A stretch of 64,000 bases of DNA from contig JAJFZO010000094.1 of assembly GCA_021397835.1 (NCBI GenBank), positions 601,001 to 665,000 of the forward strand, given 5' to 3'. Shown in pieces: positions 9,690 through 23,333 of this stretch (positions are counted from its first letter, which is position 1; every line of letters starts with the position of its first letter). Under the pieces are notes generated by a model that ran no database searches, had not been told where the DNA came from, and worked only from the letters and a program-made list of their open reading frames with translations. Origin of the DNA: Moringa oleifera (lineage: Eukaryota > Streptophyta > Magnoliopsida > Brassicales > Moringaceae). Made by a program: the position numbers and the translations under genes.

Positions 9690-12600
9690 ACAGTATGTCG
9701 ACGGGTTGGCTCACAAGTAGCGCCCCTGCCAACGCTGGTGCCATGCTTGCTGGGGACTGCTGTGGCACCCCTGGCTCGCACGCTGGGCATTAAGTCGAGG
9801 GGCAGGGATGAGGGGCCTAGCTGGCATGCCCACTACTGCCTCATGCTGGGCAAGCCGCCCATGCCGTGCCTGCTAAGAGTTGCCAAGGCAAGCCTCCTGT
9901 GCCTAGGGTCCATGTGACACGGCTCCCCTGGCTCGCTCGCTGGGCACTATGTCGAGGAGCAGGGACGAGGGGACTGGCTCGTGATTGGCACATGTGGCCT
10001 GGCTGGCACACCCGCCGCTGCTATGCACTAGGCAAGCAGCCCAAGCTGTGCCTTCTGGGGGCTACCGAGGCATGCCTCCCGTTCCCAATGTCTGTGCGAT
10101 GCAGCTCCCCTGGCTCGCTCGTTGGTCACTATGTCGAGTGGCTGGCTCGCGATGGGCGCCCGTGGCCTTGCTGGCGTGCCCACCGCTGGGGCATGCTGGG
10201 CATGCAACCCATGCAGTACCTGCTAGGGGCTGCCGAGGCATGCCTCCCGTTCCCAAAGTCCATGCGATATGGCTTCCCTGGCTCGCTCGCTGGGCACTAC
10301 ATGAAGGGGCAGGGACGAAGGCGCCCGCGGCCAAGTTGGCGTGCCCACCGTTATCGCTCGCTGGGCAAGCAGTGCATGTTATGCCTGCTGGGGGCTGCTG
10401 AGGCGTGGCTCTCGTGCTGCGACATGGCTCCCTTAACTCGCTCGCTGGGCCGTAAGTCGAAGGGCAGGGATGAGGGGGCTCGTACTAGATCGGCGCCCAT
10501 GGCCTTGATGGTGTCCCAACCACTACCGAATGCTAGGCAAACAGCCCACGCCGTGCCTGCTGGGGGCTGCCGTGGCAAGCATCCTGTGCCTAGGGTCCGT
10601 GCGACAGGGCTCCCCTAGCTCGTTCGCTGGGCAGTAAGTCGAGGGACAAGGACGAGGGTGCTCTCTCTCGATGGGCACCAGTGGCCTGGCTGGCGCTCCC
10701 GTGGCCTTGCTGGTGTGCCCACCGCTGCCGCATGCTGGGCACTTAGCCCATGCTATGCCTGCTGGGGGCTGCCGAGGAATGCCCCCATGCCCAGGATCCA
10801 TGCAACGTGGCTCCCCTGGCTCACTAGCTGGGCACTACGTTGAGGGTCGGGGACGAGGGGGCTAGCTCGCAGTGGGCTCCACTGGCCTGGCTGGCACGCC
10901 AACTGTTGCCGCACGCTAGGCAAGCAACCCATGTCGTGCCTGCTGGGGGATGTCGAATCATGCCTCCCGTGCCGAGGGTCCGTGCCACACGGCTGCCTTG
11001 GCTCGCTCAATGGGCAGTAACTCGAGGGTCAGGAACGAGGGGGCAAGCACGCAATGGGCGCCCATGCCATGGCTAGCACCCCCACCACTGCTGCATGCTG
11101 GGCAAGCAGTCCATGTTGTGCCCGCTAGGGGCTGCCAAGGCATGCCTCCCATGCCTAAGGTCCGTGCGACATGGCTCCCCTGGCTCGCTCACTGGGCAGT
11201 AAGCCAAGGAGCAGGGATGAGTTGGATGGCTTACGATGGGCGCTCGTGGCCTGGCTGGTGCATCTACCGCTGCCAAACACTGGGCATGCAGCCCATGCCG
11301 TCCTTGCTGGGGGCTACCGAGTCATGCCTCCCGTGCCTAGGGTTCGTGCGACGTGGCACCTCTGGCTTGCTGGCTGGGCACCATGTCAAGGGGCAGGCAT
11401 GAGGGGACTCACTCGCAATGGGCACCCATGGCCTGGCTGCGGCACCCACAGCTGATGCACGCTGGGCAAGGTGCCCATGCCGTCCTTGCTGGGTTGCCGA
11501 GGCATGCCTTCTGTGCCCAGGTCCGTGCAACGTGGCACCCCGAGCTCGCTCTTTGGGCACTACATTGAGGGTCGAGGACGAGGGGGCTGGCTCGCAATGG
11601 GCGCCACTGGCCTGGTTGGGACGCCAACCACTACCGCATGCTGGGCAAGCAACCCATGCCATGCTTGTCAGGGGTTGCAGAGGCATGCCTCCCGTGCCCA
11701 GGGTCCATGTGATGCGGCTTTCCTGGCTCACTCGCTGGGCAGAAAGTTGAGGGGCAGGGACGAGGGGGCTGGCTTGCGATAGGCGCTCGTGGTCAAGCTG
11801 GCTCGCGATGGGGGCTCGTGGCCAGGCTGGTACGCGTACCGCTACCGCATGCTGGGAAAGCAGCCCATGCCATGCCTGTTGGGGGCCGCCATGGCATGCC
11901 TCCCGTGCCCAAGGTCCGTGCGACATGGCTCCCCTGTCTCGCTCGTTGGGCACTAAGTCAAGGGGCTGGGACTAAGGGGCTGGCTGGCGATGCTAGGTGC
12001 ATGGCCCATGCCATGCCTGCTGGGGGGCTGTCGAGGCATGCCTCTCATGCCCAGGGTCTGTGTGACGCTGCTCCTCTGGCTCGCTCGCTGGGCAGTAGTT
12101 GGAAGGGCAAAGACGAATTGGCTGGCTCGCGATAGGCGCCCGTGGCTTGGCTGGCGCGCCCACCACTTCTGCACGCTTGGCCAGCAGCCCATGCCATGCC
12201 GGCTGGGGGCTGCCAAGGCATGCTTCCCATGCCCAGGGTCCATGCAATGGTGCTCCCTGGCTCACTCACTGGGCAGTACGTCAAGGGATAGGGACGAGGG
12301 CGCTGGCTCGTGATGGGCGCCCCTGGCCTGGCTGGCGCGCCCACCGCTGCTGCATGTTGAGCAAGCAGCCCATGCCATCCCTGCCGGGGGCTACCGAGGC
12401 ATGCCTCCCATGCCTAGTGTCCGTGCGACGTGGCTTCCCTGGCTCGCTTGCTGCGCACTACGTCGAGGGGCAGGGACGAGGGGGCTGGCTCGCGATGGGC
12501 GCCCCTGGCCTGGCTGGCACGCCCACCGCTGCTGCACGCTGGGCACTTGACCCATGCCATGCCTGCTAGGGGGCTGCCGAGGCATGCTCCTGTGCCCAGG

Positions 12601-15600
12601 GTCCGTGTGACATGGCTTCCATGGCTCACTCACTATGCAGTAAGTGGAGGGGCAGGGACAAGGGGGCTGGTTTGCCATGGGCGCCCGTGGCCTTGCTGGC
12701 ACACCCACAGCTACTACATGTTGTGCAAGCAGCCCATATGATGCCTACTGGGGGCTGCCGAGGGATGTCTCCCATGCCCACGGTCCATGTGACACGGCTC
12801 CCCTAGCTCATTTGCTATGCACTACGTCAAGGGATAGGGATGATGGGGTTGGCTCGCGATGGGTACTAGTGGCTATGCTTGCTTGGGGCTGCTGAGGCAT
12901 GTCTCCTATGCCCAGAGTTCGTGCAAAACGACTCCCCTTCCTCACTCGCTGGGCAGTAAGTGGAGGGGTAGGGACGACGAGCTGGCTCGCGATGGGCGCC
13001 ACTGGCCTGGCTGGTACGCCCATCGCTGCTGCTCGCTGGGCACTTAATCCATGCCGTGCCTGCTGGGGGGCTGCCCATGCATGCCTCCCATGCCCAGGGC
13101 CTGTGCTATGCGGCTCCTCTGGCTTGCTCGCTGGGCACTACGTCAAGGGGCATGGACGAGGGGGCTCTCTCGCGATGGGCGCCACTGGCCTGGCTGGCGC
13201 ACCCATCGCTGCTGCACGCTGGGCACTTGGCCCGTGCCATGCCTGCTGTGGGTTACTGAGGCATGTCTCCTATGCCTAAGGTCCATGCAACACGGCACCC
13301 CTGGCTCGTTTGCTGGGCACTACGTCGAGGGACACGGATGGTAGGCTGGCTTGCGATGGGTGCCAGTGGCTTGGCTGGTGCACCCACTGCTGCTACTCGC
13401 TGGGCACATGGCCCATGTCTTGCCTGCTGGAGGCTGCTGAGGCAAGCCTCCCGTGTCCAGGGTCAGTGTGACGCAGCTACCCTGGATCACTTGCTGGGCA
13501 ATACGTAGAGGGTTAAGGATGAGGGGGCTGGCTCGCAATAGGCATCACTGGCCTAGCTGGCCCACCCACCGCTGCTGCACGCTGGGCACTTGGCCCAGGC
13601 CACGCCTGCTGGGGGCTGCCAAGGCATGTCTCCCATGCACAGGGTCCGTGCGAAGCAGCTCCCCTGGCTGGTTCGCTGTGTAAAACGTCGAGGGACAGGG
13701 ACGATGGGGCTGCTCGGGATGGGCGCCAGTGGCCAAGCTTGCGCGCCTACCGCTGTCGCATGCTGGGCACTTGGCCTATGCCGTGGTTACTGGGATTTTT
13801 TGACGTGTGCCTCCTGGGGCAATGGCCCATGAGACGTAGTGCCCCTGGCTTGCTCGTTGGGCACTATGTCGAGGGTCGAGGATGAGGGGGCTGGCTCCCG
13901 ATGGGCGCCGCTGGCCTGGCTGGCGCGCCAACAGCTGCCGCACGCTGGGCACTTGGCCTATGCCGTGCCTGCTGGGCGCTGCCAAGGCATGCCTCTCGTG
14001 CCCAGGGTCCATGCGATACGGCTCCCCTGGCTCGCACGCTGGGCGCCATGTCGAGGGGCAAGGACGAGGGGGCTGGCATGCGATGGGCACTAGTGGCCTG
14101 GCTGGAGTGCCCACAGCTGCAGCACGTTGGGCAAGCGGCCCATGCCATGCCTACTGGGGGCTGTCTACGTGTGCCTTCTGTGCCCAGCATCCGTGCACCA
14201 TGGCTTCTGTGGCTCGCTCCCTGGGAACCATGTCGAGTGACAGGGATGAGGGGGCTAGTTTATGATGGGTGCCCGTGGCCCATCCCGCGCCCACAGTCCA
14301 TGCGACACAACTCCCCTGACTCAGTCGCTAGGTAGTAAATGGAGGGTCAGGGACGAGGGAGCCAGCTCGCGATGGCCGCCTGTGGCCTGGCCGACGCGCC
14401 TACACCTGCCGCACATTGGGCAAGCAGCCCATGCTGTGCCTGCTGGGGGCTGCCGAGGCATGCCTCCTGTTACCAGAGTCCGTGCGACGCGGCTCCCCTT
14501 GCTCTCTCGCTGGATAGTAATTAAGGGGCAGGGACGAGGGGCTAGCTCGCGATGGGCGCCACTGGCCTGGCTGGCACACCCACCGTTGTCGCTCGCTGGG
14601 CGCTTGATCCATGCCGTGCCTGCTGGGGGGCTGCAAATGCATGCCTCCCGTGCTCAGGGTCTGTGCAACGCGGCACCCCTTGCCCGCTCGCTGGGCACTA
14701 TGTCGAGGGGCAGGGACGTGGGGGCTGGCCCGCGATGGGCACCTCTGGCCCAGTTGACAAACCCACCACTGCCGTTCGCTGGGCACTTGACCCATGCATT
14801 GCCCCATGCATTGCCTGTTGGGGGCTGCCGAGGCATGCCTCCCGTGCCCAAGGTCTGTGTGACGCGGCTCCCCTGGCTCGCTCACTGCACACTATGTTGA
14901 GGGGCAAGGACGAGGGGGCTGGCTCGTGATGGGCGCTTGTGGCCTGGGAGTCACACTTGGTAAGCAGCCCATGTCGTGCCTGCTGAGGGGCCGAAGCATG
15001 CCTCTTATGCCCACGGTATATGCGACGTGGCTCCCCTGGCTTGCTAGCTTGGCACTATGTTGAGGGACAGGGACGAGGGGGCCAGCTCGTGATGGGTGCC
15101 CGTGGCTTGGCTGGCGCGCCCACCGCTGCCGCGTGTGGGGTAAGCAGCCCATGCCATGCCTGCTGGGGGCTGCCGATGCTTGCCACCCATGCCCAGGGTC
15201 CGTGCAACATGGCTCCCATTATTTGTTTGCTGGGCACTATTTTGATGGGCAGGGATGAGGGGGCTGGCTCGCGATAGGCGCTCGTGGCCTGGCAGGCATG
15301 CCCACCGCTGCTGCACAATTGGCAAGCAGACATGCCGTGCTTGTTAGGGGGTTTCCAAGGCATGCCCCCCATGGCCAGGGTCCGTGTGGCACGACTCCCT
15401 TGTTTCATTTGTTGGGCACTATGTCGAGGGGCAGGGACGAAGGGGCTAGCTTGTGATGGGCACCCATGATCTGGCCGGCGCATCCACCGCTATCGCAAGA
15501 TTGGCAAGCAGCCCATGCCGTACCTGCTATGGGCTGCCGAGGCATGCCTCCAATGCCCATGGTCCATGCGATGCGGCTCCCCGGCTTGCTCGCGGGGCAT

Positions 15601-16024
15601 TATGTCGAAGGGCTGGCTCATGATGGGCGCCCATGCCCTCACTCGCGCGCCAATCGCTGCTGCACGCTGGACAAGCATGCCTGCTGGGGGCTTCCATGGC
15701 TTGGCTCCCATGCCAAGGGTCCATGCGACGCTGCCCCCCTAGTTTGCTTGCTCAGCACTATGTCGAAAGGCAGGGACGAGGGGGCCAACTAGCGATGGGC
15801 ACCCGCGGCCTTGTTGGGGCGCCCACCGCTCCCGCACACTGGGCTAGAAGCCAATGCCATGCAACCTTGTCGTTGCTAAGGCGTGCCTCCCGTGCCCAGG
15901 GTCTGTGTGACGAGGAGGCTGGCTCGTGATGCTGAGGGGCAGGGACGAGGGGCCTAGCTCGTGATGGGCTCTCGTGTCCTGGCTGGCACATGCACCATTG
16001 TTGCAGGCTTGGCAAGCAGTCCAT

Positions 16025-16160
16025 GTCGTGCCTGCTGGGGGCTGCCTAGGCCTACCTCTAATGCCCAGGGTCCATGCAACACGGCTCCCTGGGTCGTGCC
16101 TGCTGGGGGCTGCCTAGGCCTACCTCTAATGCCCAGGGTCCATGCAACACGGCTCCCTGG
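16025..16160. repeat. exact 68-bp tandem duplication within IGS array
   Basis: Bases 16025-16092 and 16093-16160 are identical over 68 bp, starting GTCGTGCCTGCTGGGGG and ending GGCTCCCTGG. Neighbouring spacer units differ at many positions, so this is a young duplication of part of one unit. Confidence 0.9.
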
Positions 16161-19100
16161 CTCGCTCGCTGGGCACTATGTCCAAGGGCTGGCTCATGAT
16201 GGGCGCCTGTGGCCTGGCTAGCGCGCCAACCATTGCAGCACACTAGGCAAGCAGCCCATGCCATGCATGCTGGGGGCTGCCGCGGCCTGCCTCCCATGCC
16301 CAGGGTCCATGCGACATGGCTCCCATGGTTCGCTCGCTGGGCATTGTGTCGAGGAGCAGGGACGAGGAGGCTGGCTCGCAATGGGCTCCCGTGGGCTAGC
16401 TGGCATGCGCACCACTGTCGCAAGCTGGGCAACATGCCCATGTCGTGCCTGCAGGGGGCTCCCGTGGGCTGGCTGGCATGCCCACCACCACCGCAAGCTG
16501 GGCAAGCAGCCCATGCCATGCCAGCTGGGGGCTGCCGAGGTGTGCCTCCCATGCAATGGGTCCCTGCGACGCGGCTCCCCTGGCTCACTCACTGGGCACT
16601 ATGTCGAGGGACAGGGACGAGGGGGCTGGCTCGTGATGGGAGCCCGTGCATTCTTGGTGCTCCCACCGCTGTCGCAGACTGGGCAAACAGCCCATGCCAT
16701 GTCGGTTGAGGGCTACCGAGGCGTGCCTCCCATGCAATGGGTCTGTGCGACGTGCCTCCCCTGGCATGCTCGCTGGACACAACGTCGAAGGGCTGGTTCA
16801 TGATGGGCACTCGTGGCCTTGCCGGCGTGCCCACCGCTGCCGCACGCTGGAGAAGCAGCCCATGCCTTCCCTACTCAAGGTGGCCGAGGCGTGCCTCTCG
16901 TTCTCGAGATCCGTGTAACGCGGCTCCCCTTGCTCGCTCGCTAGGCACTATGTCTAGAGGACGGCTGGCGATGAGAGCCCGCTGCATGGCTGGCACACCC
17001 ACCGCTGCTGCATGCTGGTCAAGAAGCCCATGCTGTGCTTGCTGAGGGCTGCCAACGCATGCCACCCAAGCCCAGGGTCCGTACGATACGGCTCCTCTGG
17101 CTCGCTCGCTGGGCAGTAAGTAGAGGGTTAGGGACGAAGAGGCCAGCTTGCGATGGGCGTCGTGGCCAGACTGGTGCACCCACTGCTGCCGAATGCTGGG
17201 CAAGCAGCCCATGCCATGCCTGCTGGGGCTGCCGAGGCATACCCCCCATGCTCGGGGTCCATGCGACACGGTACCTCTGGCTCACTCGTTGGGCACTACG
17301 TTGAAGGACCGGGTTGACGCGGCTGGCATGCGATGGGCACCTGTGGCCTGGCTGGCGCACCTATCGCTGCCGCACGCTAAGCAAGCAGCCCATGCTGTGC
17401 CTGCTCGGGGCTGTGAGGCATGCCTCCCATGTCCGGAGTTTGTGCAACTAGCTACCCAAGCTCGCTCGCTGGGTTGTAAGTCCAGGGACATGGACGACAG
17501 GGCGGGCTCACGATGGCCGCCAGTGGCCAGGCTGTTGCGCCCACCACTGCCGCACGCTGGGTAAGCAGCCCATGCCATGCCTACTAGGGGCTCCCGAGGC
17601 ATGCCACCCATGCCAAGGGTCCGTGGGACGCGACTCCCCTGGCTCGCTTGTTGGGCACTATGTTGAGGTTCGGGGACGAGAGGGCTAGCTCGCGATGGGC
17701 GCCCGTGGCCAGGCTGGCGCACCCACCGCTGCCGGATGCTGGGCAAGCAGCCCACGCCATGCCTACTGGGGCTTGCCGAGGCATGCCTACCATGGTTGGG
17801 GTCTGTGCGATGCGGCTCCCCTGGTTCACCCACTGGGCATTGGGACCGTGTCGACAGGGCTGGCTCGTGATGGGCACTAGTGGACTGGCTAGCGCACCCA
17901 CTGCTGCCGCATGCTTGGTAAGCAGGCCATGCTGTGCCTGCTGGGGGCTCTTGAGGCATGCCTCTCGTGCCCAGGATCCGTGCGATGCAGGTCCCCTGGC
18001 TCGCCTGCTGGGCACTACGTCAAGCGATAAGGATAACGGGGCTTACTCGAGATATGTGCTCCCATCGATGCATGGCGGGCGCTCCCATCGCTACCGCATG
18101 TTGGGCAAGCAGCCCATGCTGTGCCTGTTTGGGGCTGCTAAGGCATGCTTCCCATGACCAGGGTCCGTGGGACAGAGCTCCCCTGGCTAGCTTCCTGCGC
18201 ACTATGTCGAGGGGCTGGCTCGTGATGGGCGCCCGTGGCCTGGCTGGAGCACCCATCGCTACCGCATGATGGGCATGCAGCCCATGCCGTGCCTACTGGG
18301 GACTGCCAAGGTGTCCCTCCCATGCCAAGGGTCCATGCAATGTGACTTCCCTACCTTGCACGCTGGGCAGTAAGTCGAGGGTTTGGGACGAGGTGGCTAG
18401 CTTACGATGGGCGCCCGTGGCCAGGCTAGCGCACCCATTGGTGCCGGATGCTGGGCAAGCAGCCCATGCAATGCTTGCTGGGGCCGTCGAGGCATGTCTC
18501 CCATGCCTGGGGTCTGTGTGACATTGCTCCCCTGGCTCGCTCACTGGGAACTACGTCAAGGGACCGGGTTGACGGCGCTGGCATGCGATGGGTGCCCGTG
18601 GCCAGGCCAGCGCGCACACCGCTACCGCTCGCTGGGCAAGCAGACCATGTCATGCCTGCTGGGGGTTTCTGAGGCATGCCTGCTGAGCCTAGGGTCCGTG
18701 CGACATGGCACCCCAGGCCCACTCCCTCGGCACCCTATCGAGGGGCAGGGACAAGTGGACTGGCTCGCGATGGGTGCCCGTGGCCTGGTCGGTACGCATG
18801 CCTCTGCCGCATGTAGGCAAAGCAGCCCATGACGTGTCTGCTAGGGGCTGCTGAGGCATGCCTCTCGTGTGCAGGGTCTGTACGACGTGGCTCCCCAGGC
18901 TCGCTCGCTGGGCACCATGTCGAGGGGTAGGGACGAGGGGGTTGGCTCACGATGGGCGCCCGTGGCCTGGCTAGCATACCTACCGCTGCCGTACACTGGG
19001 CAAACATCCTAAGCCATGCTTGCTGGGGGCTGTGAAGCATGCCTCCCATGCGGAGGGTCCGTGCGATGCGCCTCCCCTGGCTTGCTCGCTGGGCACCATG

Positions 19101-21237
19101 TTGAGGGGCTGGGACAAACGCTGGGCACTTCGCCAATGCCATGCCTGATTGAGGCTGCCGAGGCATGCCTCCCATGCCCAGGGTCCGTGCGACGCGGCTC
19201 ACCTGGCTCTCATGCTGGGCACCATTTTGACGGGCAGAGACAAGCGGACTGGCTCGCGATGGGCGCCCGTTGCCTAGCTGGCGTGCCCACCACTACGCAC
19301 GTTGGGCAAGCAGCCCATGCCGTGCCATCTGCGGGCTGTCGAGGCATGCCTCCCATGCCCAAGGTCCAAGCGACGCGGTGCCCCTGGCTCGTACGTTGGG
19401 AACCATGTTGAGGGGCAGAGACGAGTGGGCTGTCACGCCATGGGTGCCTGTGGCCCAGCTGGCGCACCCATCACTGCCACACGCTGGGGAAGGAGCACAT
19501 GCTGTGCCTGCTGGGGGCTGCAAGGCATACCACCCATGCCTAAGGTCCATGCGACGCATCTTCACTGGCTCGCTAGCTGGGCTCCATGACGAGGGACAGG
19601 GATGAGGGGGCTTGCTGGCCATGGGCAGCCGTGGTCTGGCTGCCGCGCCCACTGCTGCCAGACAGTTGGCAAGCAGCCCATGCTGTGCCTGCTGGGGGCT
19701 GTGTGGCCTGCCTTTCGTGCCCAGGGTCAAAGCAACGCAGCTCTCTTGGCTCGCTCGCTGGGCTCTATTTTGAGGGGTAGGGACGAGGGGGCTAGCTCGC
19801 GATAGGCGCCCATGGCCTGGCTGGCGCGCCCACCGCTGCCGCATGCTGGCCAAGTAGCCCATGCCGTGCTAGTGAGGGGCTGCCGTGGTATGCTACCCAT
19901 GCCCAGGGTCAGTGTGACGCGGTTCCCTAGCTCGCTCGCTGGGCAATAAGTGGAGGGGCAGGGACGAGGGGGCTGGCACGTGATAGGCGCCTGTGCCCTG
20001 GCTGGCGCGCCCATCTCTGCCGCACGTTGGGCAAGCAGCCCATGTGGTGCCTGTTGGGGGCTACCAAGGCATGCCTCCCATGCCCAGAGTCCATGCAACG
20101 CGGCTCCTCTAGCTAGTTTGTTGGGCACCATGTCGAGGGGCTGGGATGAGGGGGCCGGCTCGGGATCGGCACTCGTAGCCTTGCTGGTGAGCCCACCAGT
20201 GCCGCTTGATGGACAAGCGGCCCATGCCATGCCCACTGGGGGGTGTCGAGGCCTCCTTCTTGTGCCCAGCGTCCGTGCGACGTGGCTCCCCTTGCTCGCT
20301 CGTTCGGCACTACTTTGAGGGATAGGGGTAAGGAGCTGGCTCGCGATGGGCATCGGTGGCCCTTCTGGCGTGCCCACTGCTGCCGGAGGCTGGGCTAGCT
20401 ACCAATGCCAAGCCTGCTGGGGGCCACCGAGGCGTGCCTCCCATGCCCAGGGTCCATGCGATGCGGCTTCCCTGGCCCGCTTGCTAGGCACTACGTCGAG
20501 GGACAAAGACGAGTGGGCTGGCTCGCAATGGGCGCCCGTGGCCTGGCTGGTGCGGCCACCTCTGCCGCACGCTGGGCAAGCAGCCCATTCTGTGCCTACC
20601 GGCGGCAGCCGAGGCATGCATCCCATGCCCAGGGTCTGTGCGACGCAGCTTCCCTTGCTTGCTCATGCGCGCTACATCGAGGGGCTGGCTCACGATGGGT
20701 GCCCGTTGGTTGGCTAGTGCACCGACCGCTACCGCACGCTGGGCAAGTAGTCAATGCCGTGCCTGCTAGCAGCTCCCAAGGCATGCATTCCATGTCCACG
20801 ATCCGTGCGATGGCGCTCCTCAGTCTTGCCTGCTGGGCACTATGTCGAGGGGCTGGCTCGTGATGGGCGCCCGTGGCCTGGCTGGTGCACCCATCTCTGC
20901 CGCACACTGGGTAAGCCGCCCATGCCATGCCTGATGGGGGCTGCCAAGGCGTGCCTCCTGGCTCTCTCATTGTGCACTATGTCGAGGGGCTGGCTTGCGA
21001 TAGGCGCCTGTAACCTGGCTAGCACGCCCCGTGCTACCGCACACTAGGCAAGTTGCCCTTGCCATGCCTGCTGGGGGCTTCCGAGGCTTGCCTCCAGTGC
21101 CCAGCGTCCATGCGACGCGGCTCCCCTAGCTCGCTCACTGGGCACTATGTAAAGGGGCATGGACGAGGGGGCTGGCTAGCAATGAGTGCCCGTGGCCTTG
21201 CTGGTGCGCCCACCACTGCTGCACGCTGGGCAAGCAG

Positions 21238-21560
21238 CCCATGTCATGTCTGTAGGGGCCTGCCGACGCAAGACTCCTGAGCTCAGGGTTTGAGCAACGC
21301 GGCTCCCCTGGCTCGCTCGCTGGGCACTATATCGAGGGACAAGGACGAGGGGCCCGGCTCATGATGGGATCCACTGGCCTGCCTGGCACCCAAGCAACCC
21401 ATGTCATGTCTGCAGGGGCCTGCCGACGCAAGACTCCTGAGCTCAGGGTCTGAGCAACGCGGCTCCCCTAGCCCGCTCGCTGGGCACTATATCGGGGGAC
21501 AGGGACGAGGGGTTCGGCTCACGATGGGATCCACTGGCCTGGCTGGCACCCCCATCGTTG
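21238..21560. repeat. variant IGS unit duplicated with 160-bp period
   Basis: Two consecutive shortened spacer units share private features: ATGTCATGTCTG, GACGCAAGACTCCTGAGCTC, ATATCG in place of ATGTCG, and GATGGGATCCACTGG. The period is about 160 bp rather than 180 and the two copies differ at only a few positions. Confidence 0.75.
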
Positions 21561-23096
21561 CTGCACGATGAGCAAAAAGCCCATGCCATGCCTGCTAGGG
21601 GCTGCCAAGGCATCCCTCCCATGCCAAGGGTCCATGCAACGGGGTACCCCTGGCTCTCTCGCTGTGCGCTCTGTCGAGGGGGCTGGCTAGCAATTGGCGC
21701 CCGTGGCCTGGCTGGCGCGCTTACTGCTACAGCACAGTGGGCAAGCAGCCCATGCCGTGCCTGCTGGGGGCTGCCTAGGTGTGCTTCCACTGCCCAGGGT
21801 CCGTGCAACGGGGCTCTCCTGGCTCGCTCACTGGGCGCTATGTCCTGTGGCTGCCTTATGATGGGTGCCACTGGCCTGGCTGGGGCACCCACCGCTGCTG
21901 CACGCTGGGCTTCTTGCTGCGCACTCTACGAGGGGCAGGGACGTAGGGGCTGGCTAGCGATGGGCGCCCGTGGCCTGGCTAGCGCGCCCATCGCTGCCGC
22001 ACACTGGGCAAGCAGCCCATGCCGTGCCTACTAGGAGCCGGCTCGTGATAGGCACCCGTAGCTTGGCTGGCGCGCCCACCGCTGCCACACGCTGGCCAAG
22101 TAGCCCACGCAATTCCTGTTGGGGGTTTCCGAGGCTTGCCTCCCATGCCCAGTTCTCCCCTGGCTCGCTTGCTGGGCACCATGTCAAGGGTCAGGCATGA
22201 GAGGGCTACCTCATGATGGACTTCCGTGGCCTGGCTGGCGCGCCCACAGCTGCCGCATGCTGGGCAGTTGGCCCATGCCATGCCTACTGGGAATTGCCAA
22301 GGCATGCCTCCCGTGCCCAGTGTCCGTGCGACGTGGCTCCCCTGACTTGCTCGCTGGGTGCCATGTCGATGGTCAGGGGTGAGGATGCTGGCTCGAGATG
22401 GGCGCCACTGGCCTAGCTAGCGCGTCCACAGCTGCTGCACGCTGGGCACTTGGCCCATGCCGTTCCTGCTGGGGGCTGCCGAGGCATGCCACCATGCCCC
22501 GTGTCCATGTGACTCGGCTCGCCCAGCACGCTCGCTGGGCACCATGTCGAAGGGAAGGGATGAGGGGGCTGGCTCGTGATGGGCGCCCGTGGCCTGGCTG
22601 GCGTACCCATCGCTGCCGAATACTGGGCAAGCAGCCCATGCTGTGCCTGCTGGGGGCTGTCGAGGCATGCCTCCCTTGCCCAGTGTCCATGCAACGTGGC
22701 TCCCCTGGCTCGCTCGCTGGGCACTATGTAAAAAGGCAGGGACGAGGGGGCAGGCTCATGATGGGCGCCACTGGCCTCGTTGGCACGCCCACCAACACCG
22801 CACCTGGGCAAGTAGCCCATGCCGTGTCTGTTGGGGGCTTCCAAGGCGTGCCTCCCATGCCTAGGGCCCATGCGACAGGGCTCCCATGGCTCGCTCGCTG
22901 CGCACTATGTCGAGGGGCAAGGACGTGGGGGCCAGCTAGCGATGGGCACTAGTGGCCTGGCTGGTGCGCCCACCACTGCGGCACGTTGGGCTGGGGCTTC
23001 CTAGGTGTGCCTCCCCTGCCCAAGGTCTGTGCGACAAGGCTCCCCTCGCTCGCTCACTGGGCACTACGTCGAGGGGCTGGCTTGTTTAATTAAATG

Positions 23097-23333
23097 TGTC
23101 GAGGAACCATCCCAATGCTTTATTTTAATTAAATAGTCAGATTCCCCTTGTCCATACCGATTTTGAGTTGGCTGTTTGACACCCGGGAAGGCCTCCGAAG
23201 GAATCGTTCTCAATCCGTCCCCTGGCCGACACGTGGGGACCCGCTCTTTCCATGGGAGCTGCTCGAGCAGTCCACCGACAGTCGACAGGTTCGAGACTGG
23301 GGCCCCCGTGCCCAGCCCTCAGAGCCAATCCTT
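23097..23333 (-). pseudogene. 26S rRNA internal fragment (unit B)
   Basis: About 237 bp of central 26S sequence, matching the unit C stretch near 28983-29213 and including the TGCTTTATTTTAATTAAA landmark (23117-23134). It is joined to spacer repeats on the left, near a second TTTAATTAAA at 23084-23094, and to a gypsy LTR on the right. It is a rearrangement scrap; the rest of 26S, ITS and 5.8S are missing from unit B. Confidence 0.85.

Larger units (their letters stand above)
9690..23082. repeat. rDNA spacer (IGS) tandem repeat array 2, 13.4 kb
   Basis: The longest spacer array here, roughly 75 copies of the ~180-bp unit. Two subtypes are mixed: one reads GGGCAAGCAGCCCATGCC at its centre, the other GGGCACTTGGCCCATGCC, often with CACTGGCCTGGCTGG and CACTACGTC. 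The second subtype runs in a block at about 12.5-14.0 kb. An exact 68-bp duplication is at 16025-16160 and a ~160-bp variant duplication at 21238-21560. The array ends by joining a 26S fragment near 23083-23097. Protein-like open frames on both strands are artefacts of a period close to a multiple of three. Confidence 0.93.

Noticed and set aside
9690..23082. CRISPR-like or satellite centromeric array
   Set aside because: Repeats are directly adjacent with no spacers, flanked by rRNA sequence, and GC-rich; they fit rDNA intergenic subrepeats, not CRISPR or a typical centromere satellite.
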